64,000 nucleotides of DNA. Source: Cercospora beticola. Its lineage: Eukaryota; Ascomycota; Dothideomycetes; Mycosphaerellales; Mycosphaerellaceae. Of this stretch, positions 11,701 through 21,748 are shown one piece after another. A program made the translations under genes and the position numbers. Below the pieces are notes generated by a model. The model made no database searches, had not been told where the DNA came from, and saw only the letters and a list, made by a program, of their open reading frames with translations. The stretch spans positions 1,984,001-2,048,000 of the forward strand of contig NC_088938.1 in NCBI RefSeq assembly GCF_033473495.1. Reading direction: 5' to 3'. The stretch's first letter is position 1. Every line of letters starts with the position of its first letter.

Positions 11701-12410
11701 GTAGATACTAATAATCTCTTTAAGTCTAAGATTATTTAGAAGATTTCTTTTCCTCTAAGTATATTCTCCTATAGCTTAAACTATAGTCTCTAGTTCTCTT
11801 TTATTAGAATTAGTATTCTCCTTCTATTTAATTTACTTATTAAATCTATTTCTATAAAATTAAATAAATAAATCTAAACTCTAGAAATATAAGCTCTTTT
11901 AATCTAATTAGTAGCTTCTAGATTTCTATCTTCTCTAGTTACTAAAACTCTTCTCTTTTAGCTAAAGTATCTAAGAACTTTTCTCTTTTATAGAAGTTAG
12001 TTAGATTCTTAGATAGAGAACTTCTAAAAGATCTATTTTCTTAGAAAAGTACTACTAGCTAGTTCTAAAATATTAGTAGTACTTAGTACTTAGGCCTAGT
12101 CTTATCTACTTAAGTACTATAGTCTAAAGCTAATTCTTTTCTTTTTATACTTATTTATTATACTTCTTTTTTAAAGTAAAGTATACTTTACTAGACTTTT
12201 CTCTATCTTATTTACTCTTTAGGAACTTCTAGCTTATAACTAGAATCTTTTAAAGCTTTAAGATAGTATAGATAGAATATACTTCTAGTCTCTTTTATAC
12301 TCTTTTTCTACTTCTCTATCTAATTAATACTATAAGTCTTATAAGAGATAATATATATTACTTTAAAAATAAGAAGGCTAACTCTTACTACTTAGAGCCT
12401 CTCTATAAAC

Positions 12411-12424
12411 CTAGGCTTATAACC
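12411..12424 (-). other. Copia primer-binding site, half-tRNA (initiator Met) type
   Basis: On the minus strand the 14 bases GGTTATAAGCCTAG directly abut the LTR inner edge. They match the complement of the anticodon-arm part of fungal initiator tRNA-Met except at two positions, both RIP-type changes (TG to TA and CCA to CTA). Copia elements are known to prime from a 5' half of initiator tRNA-Met, so this supports both family and orientation. The tRNA sequence was recalled, not searched. Confidence 0.65.
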
Positions 12425-12446
12425 TATTAAATTATATTCTTATAGG
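12425..12446 (-). repeat. Right LTR, first 22 bp (interrupted by the LINE)
   Basis: TATTAAATTATATTCTTATAGG corresponds base for base to the first 22 bases of the left LTR, with TG-to-TA changes and one CG-to-TA change. The LTR resumes at 17513. Confidence 0.85.
12433..12446. repeat. Left target-site duplication of the LINE (14 bp)
   Basis: TATATTCTTATAGG is repeated exactly at 17499-17512. A 14-bp duplication fits target-primed reverse transcription. Confidence 0.85.
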
Positions 12447-13299
12447 GATAGTTAACGTAAAATATAAATAGCAAAGACGAAGCAACTACTAGCGACAGCT
12501 AGCAAACTAAAGAGACAGACGGGAGGGCCTCTAGCGACGGTAGTAGAGGAATAGGCAGTTAACTAAGGCCTCCGCCGGCGACGCTAAAGGTTACCCCGAA
12601 GAGCGCAACGCGCCCTATAAACCTAGTAACTACTATACTAATATACTAGATATAAACAGACCTAATAGATAGACTTAATAGAGCTAGATAGGTCCTCGAG
12701 ACCGAAACCTCCTTACTTAAGAACTCTATCCTCTCTGCCTTCTATAACGCGTACGAAGTCGCGTCCCTACTCCTCCTCTACTCTATCTAGAGCAATCGAA
12801 TCGACTAACTTACTAAAGAGGTAAGCAAACTCGCTACTATAATACGTGCGGCGACTCTAAAGACTACCTCTCCTACGACTATCGAAAGAGAATAGAATAC
12901 GTACTATATACCTATAGTTAGCTATATAGCTACGATCCGAGTACTAGAAGGAAAGGAACGCGAAGCTCTAAAGAAGAGGTCCTATATAGATATTCTTAAG
13001 GGTATTAAAACTATAGGCGGCAACGTAGTCGGGGTCTAGAAAACCTACGAAGAGGTAAGAGTGTTCGCTACTAGCAAAGCTAGCCTAAAGGAACTAGAAA
13101 AAGACGAAAAGTAGGTAATAGTTTGCCTTAAGAAGTCGGTAAGAATAGAGAAAGGCAGCTTCTAGCTACTAGTATACGACGTGCTAATAACTAGTATATA
13201 AATAAACGTAAACGATACGATCGTATAGTTTATCTAAAGTAATAGGATACTATACTCTAGCTTAGTTATCGAACGGGTATTCTTCCTAAAAGGCCTAGC

Positions 13300-13960
13300 T
13301 CGTAGAGTAAGTAGGAAGACGACGAGCGTAGTTATCGAAGTAAATAATATCGAAACGGCTAGGGAAATCCGCCTACGAGGCATTACCTACGAGAGGTACT
13401 TCCGAACGGTCGAACTATACTCCTCGAAGTATAGACCTATATAATATAGGAAATATATATAATAGAGCTATATCGAGAAGTACTATAAGATAGAAGTAGA
13501 GTATAGGAAGTATATAGGGAAATACGAGACAAGTATATATATAGCTAGTAGTAATAAGTATACTAACTACGGAGGGAAATACGCGGTATAGTAGTTAGTA
13601 TACCGAGTAAGATAGATATAGAAGGAGAAGGCATAGAGAGCCTATATCGCGCTATATAATATCCTCGACCGAATAACGATAAAGATAAGCCTAATAATAG
13701 GGAGAATAGGCCTACTACTACCTCTACTACTACTACTAGCACCTATATACGATACGGGAGATAAGCGCCTAAGAGCAGAGTCCCCGACAGATATAATACC
13801 GGCTAGGCGAGAGCTAGAGAGGCCGAGGAACGTAGATATTATACGGATAGTAAGAGACTATAGCTAGAGTAAGATTACGAGCTTTATAGAAGGCGACGAC
13901 TATACTTTCGACGTACGTATCCTCCTCTCTAGCGCGCCGGAAGCCTTACGATACGTAATA
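13300..13960 (+). pseudogene. LINE ORF1 (gag-like) remnant with degraded CCHC knuckles
   Basis: Frame-broken. Two knuckle-like segments at 13501-13540 and 13559-13592 show the spacing of gag zinc knuckles, with Cys and His codons replaced by Tyr (TGY/CAY to TAY), the expected RIP outcome. Limits are approximate. Confidence 0.6.
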
Positions 13961-14079
13961 CCGGCCGGGAACCTAATAGACGATAATATAGTAGACGATA
14001 ATAAATAATATACCTACCTTTACTATCCTATAGTATAATATAAACTATAGTAGAAATAAGGTAATAATCCTCTTTCTAT

Positions 14080-17000
14080 AAGTACTCGACCCGAAGAGAT
14101 ACTATATAGTCGCTATCTAAGAACCTTAGATTAATCTATCTACGAAACTAATATCCTAAATACCGGAGTACTATTATATTATCTCTAGATCGGGAACTAC
14201 GAGAACGTATACGTATATCTCTAAAGAAATCGACCTCTAGACGTAGAAAGCTATAATAATAGAAGACGATATCGTTATAGTTGCGGTCGAAATATACTAC
14301 GGAAGTATAGTAGTCCTTAACTACTATAATCTACTATAACTAATAGAGGGCCGCGAAGAGGGGACGCTCCCGACTATTAGGAGACTCCTCGAGGATAAAC
14401 GGCGGTTTATAATAGTCGGAGACTTTAACCTATACTACTCGGACTAGTTAGAAAGCAACTCTCGACTATACCGGATAGCGTTAAAGCTAAGAGCTATTAT
14501 AGAAACTAACGATATATAACTAGCTATATCTAAGGGACTTATTACCTAGAAATCTCCGAGAAGCCGATAGATACTAGATCTCTCGTAGGTTAGTAGAGAC
14601 ATATTCCTTAGCCTTACTCGGTATAAGGTAGAAAGAGAACTAGATTATAGCTCCGACTACCGGCCTATAGCTACCGAACTCCTCCTATCCTATAAGTATA
14701 CCTAACGTAAGCCGCGCTTATAATAGAAGAAGGCCGACTAGGAAGAGGTTAGAGAAGACATAAGAGCGACTATAGACGAAATTACTACCCGACGCCTAGA
14801 CTCTACGACGGATATTAGCTAGATAGCTATCGACCTAACTACTACGATTACGCTCGTAATCTAGGCAAAAGTACTAGTCGTAAAACCCTTACTATACGCT
14901 ACTATATAGTAGACCGCGGAATATAGCTGCCTTACGAAATAGGCCCGCCGGGCAAAGCGGGCGTAGCGAAGGAGCGGGGACGTTCTTAACTACGTTCTAT
15001 ACTAAAAGGCCGAGAACGAAAAAAAAGACAAATTCGACGTAATATAATATAAGTATAGCGAGAGACTATCCGAGAAGTTATAGCCGATAATAGTAAAGTA
15101 TAGAAACTAGCGAAATAGGCGAGATAACCGAAATAAGCTACCCTCCTCTAATTCCCTCCTATTCGATTCTAAAGCGGCTACCTATAAGATAGCGATAAGA
15201 GTAAAGCGAAGGCTCTAGTAGTATACTTCTTCCTACTACCGGTTAATATAGACCTAAGCGATATCTAGCTAGTTTAAACTCTAATAATCTCTATCGACTA
15301 AGAGATTACGATAGAAAACGTACTTAAGGCGATAAAACGACTCCCGAAAAACAAGGTACTCGGCCCGGATATAATCCCGAACGAACTCCTTAAAGCGTAT
15401 ACTAGTACGCTCGCCCTAGCTCTATCTAATGTCTTCTCTATATATATAAGACTAGGCTACTACTCCGAAACGTAGAAAGACTTAACTATAGTAGTTCTAT
15501 AAAAGCCCTAAAAACCGGACTATATAGAGGCTAAGTTATACCGACCGATCGCCCTACTTAATACGATAGCAAAGCTCCTTAAAGCTATTATAGCTCGACG
15601 TATATTAGCTATCGCGGAAGAAAGAGATCTACTCCTAGTAATATAGATAGGAGCCCGACTAAACTGCTCTACTCTATCCGTACTAGAGTTAATAACCGAA
15701 CAGATCTATATAGCGTAGAGCTGCCCGAAGCCGAAAGTAGTATTAATACTCTGCCTAGATATCTCCGGCGCCTTCGACAAAGTCTTATACGACTACTTTA
15801 TCTATATTCTACGCTAGAAAGGATTCCTACTATAGCTAATATACTTCGTTACGTTATTCCTTATAGACCGCACGACGAGCCTCCGACTCGGTAACGCTAT
15901 AAGTAGCAAACAAGTAATAATAATAGGAATCCTATAGGGGTCTACTCTATTGCTAATCCTATTTCTATTTTTTGTATCCGAACTCCTCCTATAGCTAGAG
16001 AGTAGAGAGACGATAGAGATAGAGTTCGTCGACGATACGGGAATACTAGTAGTCGGTACTACGACCGAGAGAAACTATAAAAGGCTAGAACGGGCCTATA
16101 AGAAGTATTATACCTAGGCCGAGCGATACGGAGCTAAGTTTGCCTCTAATAAATACTAGCTAATCTACTTTATAAGAAAGAGAAAATAGAACAAAATAGC
16201 AAAGGCTACGATCGTAGAGTTTAATAGCGAACTAGTAGAATTACTATACTTCCTAGAGGTCTAGGTAGACTCGAAGCTTAACTAGAAAGCGAATATAGAG
16301 GCTACTATATAAAAGGCAAAGGCGACTACTAAGGCACTATAAGGACTCTTATAGTCTATATAGGGAGCCGACCTGCTCCGTATAAGACAAATATATAATA
16401 TAATTATACGAACCGCGCTTATATATAGCGGACCGGTATAGGCGATATAATAGCGAACGAATATATAACCCTTCGAAGTCGCCTAGAACGTTAACCTATA
16501 CCGAATCGCCGGAGCCTACTATACTATACTAGTAGACGCGCTACGCTACAAAATAGGCACCCCGCTAATTAAAGACTATCTATACGAGAAGACGTCCCGA
16601 TATATCTAGAAGACAGAAAACCTAATAGTAACGGAATATATATAGCGTTAGTACTATAAGATTAGAAACTCGTACTACCGATAATATATAGAAGATCTCT
16701 CCTAAATAAGTAATACTTAACTCGGCTACGATATATAGGAAGAAGCGCGGCCTAACGAAGTACGGAATAGATACGATACCCGATACTCCTAGTAGGAGAA
16801 AAGCTAGAGAACCGTAGTAGCCTAACGACGGGAGACAGACCTATAGGCACTCTCTATATAGTATATATAGACGAGAGGAGACGACAACTAATACCGGAAA
16901 TATAAAAGGCTCTCCCGCCCTAAGAGTACGGCTATAATACTACTCCGAATAGAGTATATCGGGCTTAATATATACCTATATACGAGGAATATCCTAGGGT

Positions 17001-17300
17001 TCGATAGCCCGGTATATAAGTGCGGAGCAAGACGACAAATAGGGAAACATATTCTACTCTAGTGCCCGAATATAGTATAGGGCAGAAACGAGTTTATCCG
17101 ATTAATAGGGAGTATAAATATATAGACTATACTATTAACTACGAGAGAGATAAAACTAGTAGTATAACGCCTAATAGTACTTAAGTGCCTCTAATAGTTC
17201 GTATAGGTAGAGGTAGAGCCGATAATAGAGTAGAGACGAGAGAAAGAGATAGGAAAAGAAAAGAGAGAGAAGAGCCTAGACCTAAGAGAGAATAGATACT
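14080..17300 (+). pseudogene. LINE ORF2 (endonuclease, reverse transcriptase, C-terminal finger) remnant
   Basis: The plus strand carries GDFN and SDYRPI of the AP-endonuclease near 14.42 and 14.66 kb, then RT blocks from about 15.3 kb (KNKVLGPD, LYRPIALLN, LDISGAFDK, FVDD). The C-terminal finger at 17018-17068 keeps its TGC cysteine codons. Many internal TAG/TAA stops are former CAG/CAA/TGG codons. An RNase H domain between RT and the finger was not confirmed. Limits are approximate. Confidence 0.75.
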
Positions 17301-17498
17301 CGAGAATCGCTAATCTGCGATCGTATATAACGACAACTCGATACCTAAAGGCGCCGTAACGGGCACGATATACGAAGTAAACGGAAGATAGGTTTTTATA
17401 TCGTAAGACTTTTCGCCCTCTAGATAAAGATATATAGATAGCCCTATATAGACCTAGATAGGAGTCGGTTTAGGAATATAAGACTTTATCTATCTATC

Positions 17499-17512
17499 TA
17501 TATTCTTATAGG
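17499..17512. repeat. Right target-site duplication of the LINE (14 bp)
   Basis: Exact copy of 12433-12446; it follows the TATCTATCTATC tail of the LINE. Confidence 0.85.
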
Positions 17513-17720
17513 CACTCGTCGGATAAGTATAATATAGTAGAAGTAGAGGTAATAAGTAGGAACTAACCGAGTTAATTATATTTATTAGTTATAGGTTATA
17601 TTTTACTCCTAAGATAGGTATTAGCTAGGTTATATAACCTAGTATTATATAACCTATATTACCTAACTCTAATCTCTAAAGTGTCTCTTAGAATATCTAA
17701 CTAGACTATACTTTCCAACA
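17513..17720 (-). repeat. Right LTR, remaining 208 bp
   Basis: Resumes with CACTCGTCGGATA exactly where the left LTR continues after its 22nd base, and ends CAACA before ATCTC. With 12425-12446 it gives 230 bp, the same length as the left LTR. Confidence 0.87.
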
Positions 17721-17725
17721 ATCTC
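17721..17725. repeat. Right target-site duplication of the Copia-type element (ATCTC)
   Basis: Exact match to 6044-6048. Confidence 0.85.
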
Positions 17726-20700
17726 GGATATTCCCGCACTTGTCGCAATACCTCAGAAGGTTCCGGAAATCTCAATTTTTTTCGTACATATATCGACAGA
17801 GACGGTCCTCTAGAGTACGTATGCGAGTTTTTATGCGTGTTGAGTCGATGTTGGGCGAGTAACAGCGTTGAAGCTGTGAATCCCAGTTCGCGTTTTGCTG
17901 TCCGGCGGAAGGGGGGTCTGGGGAACGTCCACGTTGGTCACATGATGACGAAGTACAAGTTCCCAATATGTCCTGAGCGCTCCTGCTCAACCCGAAACAG
18001 CTCTGAGGTTTTCAGCCTCACTCGCCTGTGGACTTTACCATAGCGCCATGGAACAACGAGCGAAGTGTCAACCAGAACATCACGGACCCCTCACTGCTTC
18101 TACGGCAGCCAATCGCTGCAGCCTTGAATCCTCCGGCAGTGGGATTTCCATGTCTGGCTAGTTAGCTTCGAGCTCCGCGATGCACGACGCTGACACATGC
18201 AAGCCATGGCATCACCCCATACTTGCGGAATGGAACGCACAACAATCATGATCGCACCTGAAGCATTGTGCGTAGCTTGCCTTGCTGCATAGGGTGATCG
18301 CGATCATGAGCGAGCCAAGAACCACCCAAGACTACTGCCTACAAATATCAAGTTTCTCGACTACTAGAGGTGGCTGTGCAGACCGCCATCTGTAACCACG
18401 ATCAACTGCAGGTTCTGACTCTCCTGACAGCGGAAGCTCGTGCTCAACAGCAAGTCTTCCATTGAACAACGCCTCGGCGCATGAAATAAGAGCATGGCTA
18501 CTGCAAGCTTAGATCTTCAAGCACATCCTTCTAATCTGCTAGTTCCCTGGTTCGTACGAGCTATCGGCAGTCCATTAGACTTTGAAGGTTTCGAATGTAG
18601 GGCGAATGACTTGGAACGTCGATGCGCTCTTTCTTGGTACCCCTAGAAGCAGCAGAAATGCGCATCTGCACGTACATCACCTACCGCATGAGACAGTCGG
18701 CATCAGAAGACCCCCGACTGCCGTGGCGATCTGCAGTCGCGATTGCAGAAAGCTTGAAACATGGGACCAACGGCTTGGCGTGGTGGCTGTGGAGTCAAGA
18801 TGAAACTGGGGTTGGTCGACAGCGCATCCCGATGGCCATGACTCTTGCAACTTCACCTGGTTGCAGCAATTCGAAACATCGACAAACATCTGCACTTCTC
18901 AGGCGATTTGCCCTGCGTACGTCTTTCTGGTCTGGAACTTGCGGCTTGTCTGCCATTATTCGGCCAGAAAATACCATCTGCAAAGCAACATTCGCCAACG
19001 GTGGCATCAAGAACGATCCAAGGATCAATTCGATGACATAGGATTCGAGGAAGATGCCGCTCTGCGAAGATCTCTATACCCTTCATTCTTTCTGCACGTG
19101 CAATACAGATCATCGTGCGTTGATCAGTCGCCATCTCGCGCGTCATCTCGATGTGGGCCTGATCTGCTAGGGCATTTCGCTTTGTTCCGAGCTTAATGCA
19201 CACAGCCCACTGATGGCCGATACATGAAAGTATGTATTCACTTGCTCGACACTACTAGGTCCTCGAATGCTGTGCCCACGCCACCTTCGAGACCGTGTTG
19301 CGGATCGCATGCATCTGCCGACTATGTATTGATGCCCATATCTGCTGACTACACTAGCTACATGCCCCGAAGCACCTCAGTCTGGGAAGATGTACAAGCA
19401 TGTTGGCAGATACTCGCGACATCGGGATTTGAAATGCCATCTGATGCGATCAGTGGTCGAGGCCGCTGCTTCAATTGGATGAGCATGAAGGTATAGGTCA
19501 AACGAGCATTATGCTTTGCACTGCCTTGCCGAGTCTGGAAGAGAAGAGAGGTTCTAACACCATGCCAAGAAGACACGCGTTGCTGGAGACGGATGAACAG
19601 GCTTATTGGACTGAGAGTTCTACCGTTTGATGGAAGTTGCCGCAGGATCTTGTACGACTTGGACCACGATGTGATACCAGCTGCCCGGCCACTGCGCTAC
19701 TTGGCAACCTGTCCGACAGCTTGGTATCACATTTACTGGGTTGTGAGCCTCCATGGCTGTTACATGACATCCGACGGGACGACTTACGCGCGCGTGGGAA
19801 GAAAAAGCCGCACGTGCAGTAGCGCGCTGTTGAGGCTGCGATACAACCACAATCTGTTCTTGTCCTGCCAGTCATTCGGCTTCACTGGATCTTAAGAACG
19901 GCTCTTATAGCACACGAAGGAGCCGATAGCAGGACGGAGCACGAACACTGACGCCACAAACCGGGCGGATTGAGTGTCGCCAGCCTGCATCGGCACCTCA
20001 TTCGGCCCAAGAACAATACGACATCCGCCCCGAGCCCGAGAATTCCCAGCATACACCTTGTTTGCTCCTTCGTCCAGGCTCTGTGCGGCACTCGCAGTCG
20101 ACGCCATGCATCAGCTCGTGTCGAGGCAACAGCATCCAATATCGAAACACCGTTTGAACCGCCCGCCGACGTCCTGGCACTCTCGACCACATGTGCGAAC
20201 GAACAGGGCCTTTTGGGCTCGATTCTATTCATATAATTGACCAAGGCATTCGTGAGTGGCTCGGCTAACAAGAATACACACTCCAGAACCGATCCAGGAT
20301 GGGTACGGCTCGTATTCTGCTCGGTGTCAACTCCGCCTGCCTTGATGGTGTCCTGCTGGACTATAGTGACTTTCGGTATTGTCTGGACCAGGCTCATCGC
20401 GTGGTTCGTGGCCACCATCGGTCGAAGCCAGCTCCAACCAAGCTGCAGTCAAATGACTCTCGCAGGTGCAAAGCACAGCCCGTAACAGGCGACAACGGCC
20501 ACGACAGCCTGCAGAGCAGCTGAATCGACGCTGCTTTACTGTGCCCTCGTGCTCGTTTTCGCACTAAAGCAGAGATCAGTAATCGAAAGCAGCAATGAAG
20601 ATAGCAACAGAACCGTTGTCTGGACCAACAATAGTGGCTTCAAACGGTAAGTGTCAGAGTGACTGATATAGTGCAGAGTGCATACCGGTGCTTCAAAAAG

Positions 20701-21748
20701 AAATCCAGAGGAATCGAAGATCGTATCAATCTGCTGTACCGTACAGCCCTAAGGGACATGTGCTGATCTCGGGCAACTAGCCTTCTCACCTCTACAGCGC
20801 TCCAGTCAATTCGTCCTGCCGAGCGAACAATCTAGAAAATACGGCACCAAGTCCAATTGCCGACCAATCGGCATGCCGTGTCACGGCAGTGAACACATGT
20901 CCCGTACCACATCCGTGACCACAGCCTCTGCCGCTCCGCTCCATCACCAAGCTGTCTCATCAAACGTCAAAGGCAGCCACGCACCAAACCTAGAACACAC
21001 CTAGTCCGTTGCTACCAGACCCCAAACGAACAAAAAGGCGAGCAGGATCACAGCCCTGAAACATAGTCTGACGTACGGCACAGACGCAACGCGCGAACGG
21101 CCGTTGTGTGTATCATCACCAAACTTCTAAAACAACCAGGTCGTCGCTTCACGTGTTAGCCTACTCCCTACGCACACGACAAGAAACTTATGTCCATGAC
21201 TCGCGAAGCAAAAAGTAAGAGGCGCTTTCGGTACGAGGAGGTAACTGGCGGGCCGCCACAACATGTGGTTGTTAGCCTCCCAGCCCAAACCATAAACGGC
21301 CAACAACCGCAAGCCACAGATGGTGTTCGCTGCATGACTTGGCAGACTTATTCGTTCGAGAAAACAAACATGGCGTAACAGGGTCGCTCGCGTGGTGGCT
21401 TAGTGCCAGATCGGCGCGTGTCTCGAGCGCGGCAGTTGGGAACGAGATGGAAACCGACTGCTACTGGTGGTAGCCGATCATGGTGATGCATTGGGAGCGA
21501 ACGCTTTGGCATTTTTTGTTTTCTTCTGCAGCAAGAGACGGCCAAAGCGCGATGCAATGTAATGCAAGAATGCCTCATGGGCAATACTGTACAACCTGAG
21601 CGGTGCTAACACGATGTTCAAGATGCTGCTGTCTCTTCGTGTGCAGTAATTCGCTGTGTTGGGCTTGGTCCGTGTTGTATACTGTCCTCCAAGCTATGAC
21701 CTTGCGAATCTTTCTTCAATTCACAACTTCAACTTTCTCACTCCACGT
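17726..21748. other. Gene-free stretch right of the transposon complex
   Basis: Normal composition, no RIP signature, no recognisable family. The longest ATG frame is 19882-20418 on the minus strand (178 aa); it has no motif I know and overlaps equally long frames on the other strand, so it is not called. The last part holds the 3' flank of the minus-strand JmjC gene. Confidence 0.45.

Larger units (their letters stand above)
6279..12424 (-). pseudogene. Degenerate Copia gag-pol interior
   Basis: No frame stays open. Reading the minus strand through the mutations shows an RNase H fragment (GTA GAA GCT AAG TAT ATA GCT, around 6836-6862) and a reverse transcriptase active-site box in which YVDD now reads YIDN (7474-7485, preceded by ILILI). 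Both changes fit RIP transitions. Integrase and gag should lie toward 12.4 kb but were not identified. The 678-bp miniature element at 8038-8715 splits the interior upstream of the RT region. The surviving CpA/TpG seen outside the miniature element is almost entirely in GCA/TGC context. Confidence 0.75.
12447..17498 (+). mobile_element. RIP-mutated non-LTR retrotransposon (LINE, Tad1-like)
   Basis: About 5.05 kb between 14-bp duplications, ending in a short TATC repeat tail. Reading through stops on the plus strand shows ORF1 cysteine-knuckle remnants (13501-13592, Cys codons turned to TAT/TAC), then an AP-endonuclease with GDFN (14415-14429) and SD-Y-RPI (14652-14669, family His changed to Tyr). 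Next is a reverse transcriptase with LDISGAFDK (from about 15755) and FVDD (16025-16036), and last a C-terminal Cys/His finger (17018-17068, reading KCGA...KHILL then stop-CP). Domain order and the C-terminal finger fit fungal Tad1/I-type LINEs. It is far less AT-rich than the surrounding Copia element because CpG is retained. No frame is intact. It is inserted in the right Copia LTR. Confidence 0.87.
6049..17720 (-). mobile_element. RIP-inactivated Copia-type LTR retrotransposon carrying two nested insertions
   Basis: The outer element is bounded by ATCTC duplications and has LTRs starting TGTTG and ending CAACA (RIP-changed to TAATA in the left copy). With the LINE removed, both LTRs are exactly 230 bp. 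Orientation is minus: the RNase H-like block (VEAKYIAI, around 6836-6862), the decayed YVDD reverse transcriptase box (YIDN, 7474-7485) and the primer-binding site (12411-12424) all read on that strand. This puts the element's 5' LTR on the right. The interior is strongly CpA/TpG-depleted, full of stops, and has no long open frame. A miniature LTR element lies at 8038-8715 and a LINE at 12447-17498. The order RNase H, RT, then upstream pol/gag fits Copia gene order with integrase before RT, though integrase itself was not read in detail. Confidence 0.88.

Noticed and set aside
6279..12424. Centromere or replication origin as explanation of the AT-rich block
   Set aside because: LTRs, target duplications, PBS and decayed pol motifs fully account for it as a RIP-mutated transposon.
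19882..20418. 178-residue minus-strand ATG frame
   Set aside because: No recognisable domain, overlapped by long frames on the plus strand, no intron or promoter support; possible but not supportable.
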